DNA from: Spongospora subterranea f. sp. subterranea
Taxonomy: Eukaryota; Endomyxa: Phytomyxea; Phytomyxea; Plasmodiophorida
NCBI GenBank assembly: GCA_049724395.1
Contig: JAUGWO010000056.1
Span: 18,321-82,320, forward strand
DNA length: 64,000 bases
Direction: 5' to 3'
Shown here piece after piece: positions 57,617-64,000 of the stretch; the stretch's first letter is position 1, and the number at the start of each line of letters is the position of its first letter. The notes under the pieces were generated by a model. The model ran no database searches, was not told the origin of the DNA, and worked only from the letters and a program-made list of their open reading frames with translations. Position numbers and translations under genes: made by a program.

Positions 57617-60120
57617 TTGTTTTCTCCTGTACTGTCTCCGCTGCAAAACAACCGTCGCTCGATTCAAGACCGATTACTGGCATTCAAGTGCCCCCAATGC
57701 AACTTAGCATTTCCCTCACTATCGGCCAAAACAATTCATGTTCGGAAACATCATCAAAAATACAGTCACCATTCGACTGTCCAATGGATGTCATCCAGTC
57801 GTTCGTAATGCAACAAACGGTCTTTTTGAATGTCCCGTTCCTGATTGCGCTTATGCCAACTACGATCCAGCCAGGTTGAAAAAGCACATGTCTTCATGTC
57901 AAAACGTCTCATCTTCGCGCGCGACTGCCAAAGGACCCAATGACGACGATTTCGACCAATATCTTCAGCAATATGGCTACTTTATTCATCCTGATCTCGG
58001 TCTCATTGTTTGCACTTCCTGTCAGTATGCATTAAATCCTACGAAAAGATGTATTGCAAGACACTCGCTGCAAAAGCATGACCTGAAACTGGCAGACCAC
58101 CAAGTTTTGGGTTCAATCATCAATCATGTAGCTGACTTTAGACATCCTTTGGTTCAACCATATATGGTCCCAACTGCCAAGACTTTCGATCCCGTGGCGG
58201 GAATAAAAATGCATCATGGTTTCAAGTGTTCCTTATGTTTCTATTGTTGCAAGGAGAAGCAGTCAATGCGCAAGCACCTTTCCATTGCACATCCAGAGTC
58301 CTCGTTCGATGGCAGCCACTTGCGTCAAACCCACGTCCAAACTATATTTAAAGGTTCAAAACTACCAACTTACAATATTTCTGCATTGAATGAATTTTTG
58401 AAAACAGGCACGAAGACTAGCTTCTTCGCGGTCAATCCATTCGAACCATTGTTGCGTCACGATGACCTCGATGTTAACGATGTTGCCGCTGCCTTTGATG
58501 CTCTTAATCTCGCCAATCAAACCGTTCAGTCCTCTGCCAGGTTGGATGAACGTTGTCGCCACCCATTTTTTAGGGCCACGAATTGGGATCGCATAATCGA
58601 AATCGAATTTGGGTTGTTTGAACCCAAGATACTCATGGCGATTGTCGCACCCGCTAACGATCAGGATCCTCTTGAGAGCCTTGTCCTTGACGCCTGCGTT
58701 GATTACATTGACACTGTGCACATGTTGCTTCCACTAGTTCCATTTGTCGCCACTCGCAAAATATTATCTGGAAACAGGGTTAGCAAATTGATGACGGCAC
58801 GGTCGGTGTACTTACATTTATTTTGGCAGCAATGACCATGTGGAGACCAGAGGCTTCCATGGCTACCAGGAGCCATCCACCAAGATCCGATGTGCACATC
58901 ATTTGAGCCTGTTTATTCTCATGCTCATCAGAATACACAACAACCACCAGGAATCTGCTGCTCTCATGATAGAAGATCCAGACCTTGTCCTCTCTGTCGA
59001 AGCCATGGCCTGTGTCAATCCCGAGGTTATTCAACCTTCGCAAGTCCTGAGCAATATTCAACACATTCTTCTATGTGTCTTTTGCGTCCGCCAACTTTTG
59101 CAGGAACCATATTCAAATTTGTTGCTATTTCGATTCTTTTTATTTTCTTGCTTACTGCCGGACGACTCGTCTACATACACTTTTCGAAGTCCTCTCAGAA
59201 TCAGCTCATCGCTCTCGGAGATACAATTTATTGGCCGTTCCATGATCACAATGGAGCTGATGAAACATCTGTGGATGGAGAATAACCCAGAGCCATTTTC
59301 CGACATGTAAACAGCATCCAAGCACTCATGCAGTCAACCAATTGATGTTCAACAATGTCCTTCTTGGTTTGTCAGGGCATTCACAAATCTCTGTGAATTC
59401 ATTACCGATGGTGCTAATTCGCCGTTCAACACCGTGCGAGAGATGTTGAGGATATTATCGGTCACACTAAGCGCCCAGCCAGAAATGCCCATTTTCTATT
59501 GGGCTGACGATAAGTGTCACACTTTGACATGTGCCAATAATGGCTTCTCCATATCCTTGCTCAGTCTTTCTAGTTTTGTGGATAAGCTTTTCGTCTACGC
59601 GATGGTGCATGCCAAAGAATTCTTATTGCTTGGTTTCCAGCTCACGCTACTAGATTAAATCCTTCATGGAAAATTATTTGATGATCTTCACGATGACACC
59701 AAGGGCAATTCGTTTCTGACTGACTCCAAGAATCGATTTTGTTTAATTGGAGAGCAATTTTGTAGGCATGCTATCGTTCACTGCCGGAAGTTTTTCGTTG
59801 ATTACGCAGACGGCACAACTCTCACGTTCAACGAACCTAACGTGCAGAAATGGTTTAAATGGAGCGATGCGCCAACTCCAGGAGATGTTGATCGTACTTT
59901 TGCATATCACATCAGGTATGTCAACGTAGCTCACAGATTGCAATTATCATACACCATGTTTCTCACACAAAAAAACAGGTCAGCCCATGCGTGGAGAAGA
60001 AGCAAAATCGATTCTCATTTCGAGAAATAATAATTCCATCAATCGATCTGTCTATTGGGTCAATGGTAAATTATGCATTCTCCAAAGGTATCATAAGGAA
60101 TTCAATAGGTCCGGCAAAAT
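57617..60120 (+). CDS. OrsD-type C2H2 protein, fungal helicase-associated, partial
   Basis: Opens with a C2H2 finger (FKCPQCNLAFPSLSAKTIHVRKHH, about 57675-57750); no clear ATG precedes it. A second zinc site is CPVPDCAYANYDPARLKKH. An OrsD-like double C2H2 region follows: LIVCTSCQYALNP...H...KH at about 57990-58080 and GFKCSLCFYCCKEKQ...H..IAH at about 58220-58290, then LRQTHVQTIFKG. This order matches proteins that in fungi are often joined to RecQ-type helicases. Later exons carry RGFHGYQEPSTKIR (58850) and FYWADDKCHTLTCANNGFS (59500). After an intron at 59916-59978, GQPMRGEEAKSIL...YHKEFNRSGKM resembles the G.P.RG.E...N......YHK block of those proteins. The helicase part is missing: a dispersed repeat begins at 60215. 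Frame changes occur at an A5 run (about 57755) and near exon borders, so it may be a pseudogene. Confidence 0.6.
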
Positions 60121-60214
60121 GACTATATATATTGCGTGTTTTGTTGCCCCTGTGCATACCAGGCTGTTTCTGATTTTTCTAACTGTCATATGTCCATTTC
60201 AACGGTCAGTATTC

Positions 60215-60390
60215 CTGTAGACCACTTCGAGGATCGTGGCTCACCAAAAACAAACGACACCATCTTTTTTATCATGATAAAAAACCCCGATTTTCAATTT
60301 TTGACCAAAAACAAAATCATTTTGACGCTCTCAGAGCGTTTAACGCTTTCGGTTGCGTTTGTTGACATCTCTGTTTTTAGAGGCGAATCC
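60215..60390 (+). repeat. Dispersed repeat copy 3
   Basis: Plus-oriented version of the repeat at 19515 and 52357: GACCACTTCGAGGATCGTGG, CTCACCAAAAACAAACGACA, AAAAAACCCCGATTTTCAAT and CATTTTGACGCTCTCAGAGC. The full length seems to be about 175 bp. It terminates the OrsD gene. Confidence 0.8.
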
Positions 60391-60779
60391 AAATTTTGCC
60401 AGTGCCCACGCAGTATTTCACCTTATATTGACTGGCCGTCCAAGTTTGGATATGGTTATCTGGAAGGATTTCTGCGCGTTATCGGGAAGGCGGTGAGTCC
60501 ATACCGGCGACGACCGTTCGCCTTCGTGGCGTCATAGTTGTTGGTGCTGCGTTGGCCTAATCGAAATGGCGCGCCGGTGCTGAGTCCTCGTTGTACCTTT
60601 AGTTATTGAAATGGGTTCGTCGACGTATTAATATCATTGGTCCTGTTCAGCTTTTGATTTGTGTTCGCCAGTTTCCCCAACTTTTTCTCTCATCCAGTGT
60701 GGGCTACTGTCTGCTTAAACTCGAAGATTAAATTGCAGTTACTGAGTTCGGACTGAGTAGTCACGCGCTCTACGTTTTC
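60391..60779. other. Unassigned
   Basis: No gene or repeat recognised. Confidence 0.35.
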
Positions 60780-61140
60780 AATTTTAATGATTCGTCATCC
60801 CCAGGTTCCCGTCAGTTTTCATCACACCCTCTTTATACTTTGAATGCCAGGCCATCTCACCAATCCGTATTTTTCCCTTTCATTCTGAGATTCAGACACT
60901 GCGCATTTCAAACTCTCTCTGCAACCTGAAAGCCTTTTGATTCGACCGATTGTTTAACATTGTTTGAGCACCACGATCCTCGTAACACCAAATTTTTTGT
61001 TCAAAGCAACGAATGTTTTTCCTGCGTCAGTTTTCATCTACAGCCTCGCCATTCTTTGAATGGCAGATCAGGTCGCCAATCCGTATTTCTTCAATTTGAC
61101 GGCATTTCTTCAGGGGATCAAATCATGCTCAGATTCGATT
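60780..61140 (-). repeat. Third, diverged copy of a piece of the 39-41/51-52 kb repeat
   Basis: Reverse-complementary, at about 70%, to parts of 40500-40610 and 51450-51790: CAGTTTTCAT.ACAC.CT..TTATACTTTG and CCA.CTCACCAAT.CGT blocks in the same order. A second, similar block follows at about 60990-61090. This shows that part of the segmental duplication is itself an older dispersed repeat. Confidence 0.6.
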
Positions 61141-61869
61141 TTTAAGTTTGCTGCTTACTCTGCAGGAGCCCCTGTTTATCGTGACTAGTTTGCGGCTTTG
61201 TGGATCTATAACGTTTTCGGTTCGTGAAGTCGATGGCGACAACGGAATTAATATTAGGTCTGAGTGAACCTAGTGTGTTGCAGGATAGTTGCCATTTGAT
61301 GGAACCAGTTTGTGTTGTTGAGCACAGCCCGCGAAGACAGCCGATTGTGGTGAGAGAGTGGCCTGCCTCCGTATTTGTGGCAGGTCTGGTTTTCAGTGGC
61401 TTGGACATGTAAGAGACGAAGAAGAGCTCCTCGGAGTGGGAATCATCATCCTGTCTGCCGTTGAAGAAGTAGCAAAACAGGAGACATCATTTGGGGAATT
61501 CGGTTCGATTTTTTCGACAGCAGAAGCTGTTTTACAGGTATGGAATTTGTTTGGCCAGGATTGGCCAAGTTTTTTGCAAACTGGGGACTAGAATAAAACA
61601 ATCAAGGACCACAATTAGCAACCTGACGTCAGTCTGAAGTCTAATCGATCAAACCCAATCCATGACATGATCACAATTATTGTGGTTTCTAATTTTGTGA
61701 TTTTCGTCGTTGCGAAAATTGTTGCTTCAACCTTGTTCAAGTGTCGATTTTCAGTTTTCCATAGTTGGTGAAGTTTGATGAAAGGGTTTTGGAGCGTGAT
61801 CAAGGTGTTTATTCAGACAAGCTTGAATTTTTGGGATTATGAATTGCCCAAAATCGGTGAAATTCGATG
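61141..61869. other. Unassigned
   Basis: A plus-strand stretch at 61224-61591 is open in two overlapping frames (including FQWLGHVRDEEELLGVGI) but matches no family I know. Confidence 0.3.
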
Positions 61870-64000
61870 AATCAATTTTAAACCGCGATGCATCAAAGAG
61901 AGAGAGTGTCAGTTTGAGAATGTCAAAATCGATGAATTGATGTCAGAGAGCGATTCAAGTTGTGTTTTTGAGTTTTGTGAGATGTTGTTGTGATGAAAAT
62001 TGGATGAATTGATGGCAAAGAGTGATTCAAGTTGTGTTTTTGAGTTTTGTGATTGGTTATTTTGATGAAAATGATGGACGGAGAAAGTGTTATTTTGATG
62101 GATGAAAATCGATGAATTAATGTCAGAGAGTAATTCAAATTGTGTTTTTGAATTGGTTATTTTGATGAAAATCGATGAACGGAGAAAGTGTCAGAAAAGT
62201 GTCAGAGAAATGTGTCAGAGGAGTGTCAGAGAGCGACTGAAATTGTGCTTTTGAGTTTTGTGAGGTGTTGCTTGGATGAAAATCGATGAATTAATGTCAG
62301 AGAGTAATTCAAATTGTGTTTTTGAGTTTTGTGATTGGTTATTTTGATGAAAATCGATGAACGGAGAAAGTGTCAGAAAAGTGTCAGAGAAATGTGTCAG
62401 AGGAGTGTCAGAGAGCGACTGAAATTGTGCTTTTGAGTTTTGTGAGGTGTTGCTTGGATGAAAATCGATGAATTAATGTCAGAGAGTAATTCAAATTGTG
62501 TTTTTGAGTTTTGTGATTGGTTATTTTGATGAAAATGTCGATGAACGGAGAAAGTGTCAGAAAAGTGTCAGAGAAATGTGTCAGAGGAGTGTCAGAGAGC
62601 GACTGAAATTGTGCTTTTGAGTTTTGTGAGGTGTTGCTTGGATGAAAATCGATGAATTAATGTCTGAGAGTAATTCAAATTGTGTTTTTGAGTTTTGTGA
62701 TTGGTTATTTTGATGAAAATCGATGAACGGAGGAGACTGAAAAGTTTTGTGAGGTGTGCTTGGATGAAAATCGAGAATTAATGTCTGAGAGTAAAATTGG
62801 TTATTTTGATGTCAGAGAAAGAGAAATTGTGCTTTTGAGTTTTGTGAGGTGTTGCTTGGATGAAAATCGATGAATTAATGTCTGAGAGTAATTCAAATTG
62901 TGTTTTTGAGTTTTGTGTGTCGATGAACGGAGAAAGTGTCAGAAAAGTGTCAGAGAAATGTGTCAGAGGAGTGTCAGAGAGCGACTGAAATTGTGCTTTT
63001 GAGTTTTGTGAGGTGTTGCTTGGATGAAAATCGATGAATTAATGTCTGAGAGTAATTCAAATTGTGTTTTTGAGTTTTGTGATTGGTTATTTTGATGAAA
63101 ATCGATGAACGGAGAAAGTGTCAGAAAAGTGTCAGAGAAATGTGTCAGAGGAGTGTCAGAGAGCGACTGAAATTGTGCTTTTGAGTTTTGTGAGGTGTTG
63201 CTTGGATGAAAATCGATGAATTAATGTCTGAGAGTAATTCAAATTGTGTTTTTGAGTTTTGTGATTGGTTATTTTGATGAAAATCGATGAACGGAGAAAG
63301 TGTCAGAAAAGTGTCAGAGAAATGTGTCAGAGGAGTGTCAGAGAGCGACTGAAATTGTGCTTTTGAGTTTTGTGAGGTGTTGCTTGGATGAAAATCGATG
63401 AATTAATGTCTGAGAGTAATTCAAATTGTGTTTTTGAGTTTTGTGATTGGTGATTTTGATGAAAATCGATGAACGGAGAAAGTGTCAGAAAAGTGTCAGA
63501 GAAATGTGTCAGAGGAGTGTCAGAGAGCGACTGAAATTGTGCTTTTGAGTTTTGTGAGGTGTTGCTTGGATGAAAATCGATGAATTAATGTCTGAGAGTA
63601 ATTCAAATTGTGTTTTTGAGTTTTGTGATTGGTTATTTTGATGAAAATCGATGAACGGAGAAAGTGTCAGAAAACTGTCAGAGAAATGTGTCAGAGGAGT
63701 GTCAGAGAGCGACTGAAATTGTGCTTTTGAGTTTTGTGAGGTGTTGCTTGGATGAAAATCGATGAATTAATGTCTGAGAGTAATTCAAATTGTGTTTTTG
63801 AGTTTTGTGATTGGTTATTTTGATGAAAATCGATGAACGGAGAAAGTGTCAGAAAAGTGTCAGAGAAATGTGTCAGAGGAGTGTCAGAGAGCGACTGAAA
63901 TTGTGCTTTTGAGTTTGTGAGGTGTTGCTTGGATGAAAATCGATGAATTAATGTCTGAGAGTAATTCAACTTGTGTTTTTGAGTTTTGGGATTGGTTGGT
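61870..64000 (+). repeat. 182-bp satellite array, continuing past the window
   Basis: Head-to-tail units whose landmark TCGATGAATTAATG recurs at 63031, 63213, 63395, 63577 and onward at exactly 182 bp. About eleven units are visible, with diverged and deleted ones at the left (61870-62900) and near-identical ones at the right. Inside each unit there is a finer repeat, GTCAGA(G/A)AA(A)GTGTCAGAG, and two copies of TTTTGAGTTTTGTGA. This gradient from diverged edge to homogeneous interior is typical of a satellite border. Confidence 0.97.

Noticed and set aside
58770-58830. A 28-nt mini-intron at the OrsD gene
   Set aside because: It would restore the frame (GTCGGT...GGCAG), but all well-supported introns here are 60 bp or longer; not enough support to annotate.
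61923-63969. Minus-strand protein in the 182-bp satellite
   Set aside because: Open stretches are short, repeat-derived and interrupted in most units.
1-64000. tRNA or rRNA genes
   Set aside because: No convincing cloverleaf with internal A/B boxes and no rRNA-like stretch was noticed by eye; a covariance search would be needed to exclude tRNAs.

Overview
The window is nuclear DNA of a eukaryote. The genes have spliceosomal introns (GT..AG, about 100-380 bp), there are TATA-like promoters and no bacterial operon signals, and the gene set is eukaryotic: an HMG-box/SAM nuclear protein, a Golgi-type alpha-GlcNAc-transferase, an OrsD-type zinc-finger protein, LINEs, a mariner transposon, and Ty1/copia and Ty3/gypsy fossils. 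I cannot name the species. Compact introns, many transposons and an OrsD/helicase-type protein fit a unicellular eukaryote (an early-branching fungus or an opisthokont or amoebozoan protist), but this is inference. Low gene density and many tandem arrays suggest a repeat-rich, possibly subtelomeric, region.

Layout. 0.5-3.6 kb: a decayed mariner and a LINE tail. 4.9-13.8 kb: two paralogous secreted proteins that resemble a 2-oxoglutarate dioxygenase fold, facing each other across copia and gypsy debris; the first has gained a long tail made from a 111-bp repeat. 15-18.7 kb: unresolved minus-strand exons with a tandem triplication. 19.7-22.1 kb: the first copy (minus) of a three-member cysteine-rich secreted family. 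22.8-23.7 kb: a 37-bp minisatellite beside a chromodomain fragment. 25.1-29.8 kb: two intron-containing minus-strand host genes, including a nine-exon protein with three clear HMG boxes, a divergent fourth and a C-terminal SAM domain. 31.2-33.8 kb: a large inverted duplication in gypsy-like debris. 35.8-37.2 kb: an intact two-exon GlcNAc-transferase. 39.5-47.3 kb and 50.7-55.7 kb: a direct segmental duplication carrying the second and third cysteine-rich genes; the first copy contains a 2.4-kb array of 53-bp hairpin units. Between them lie a gag-plus-OTU fossil and a palindromic pair of copia tails. 55.6-56.8 kb: a 5'-truncated LINE. 56.8-60.2 kb: an OrsD/C2H2 gene preceded by two nested copies of the same 5' region with conserved hairpins. 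61.9 kb to the end: a 182-bp satellite running off the window.

The genes do not form a pathway. The most coherent biological stories are the expanding cysteine-rich family, the dioxygenase-like pair with its new repeat tail, and the OrsD gene that looks like cargo of an uncharacterised mobile element with hairpin-bearing 5' ends. Several otherwise good host reading frames break at short homopolymers, so some apparent frameshifts may be assembly errors.
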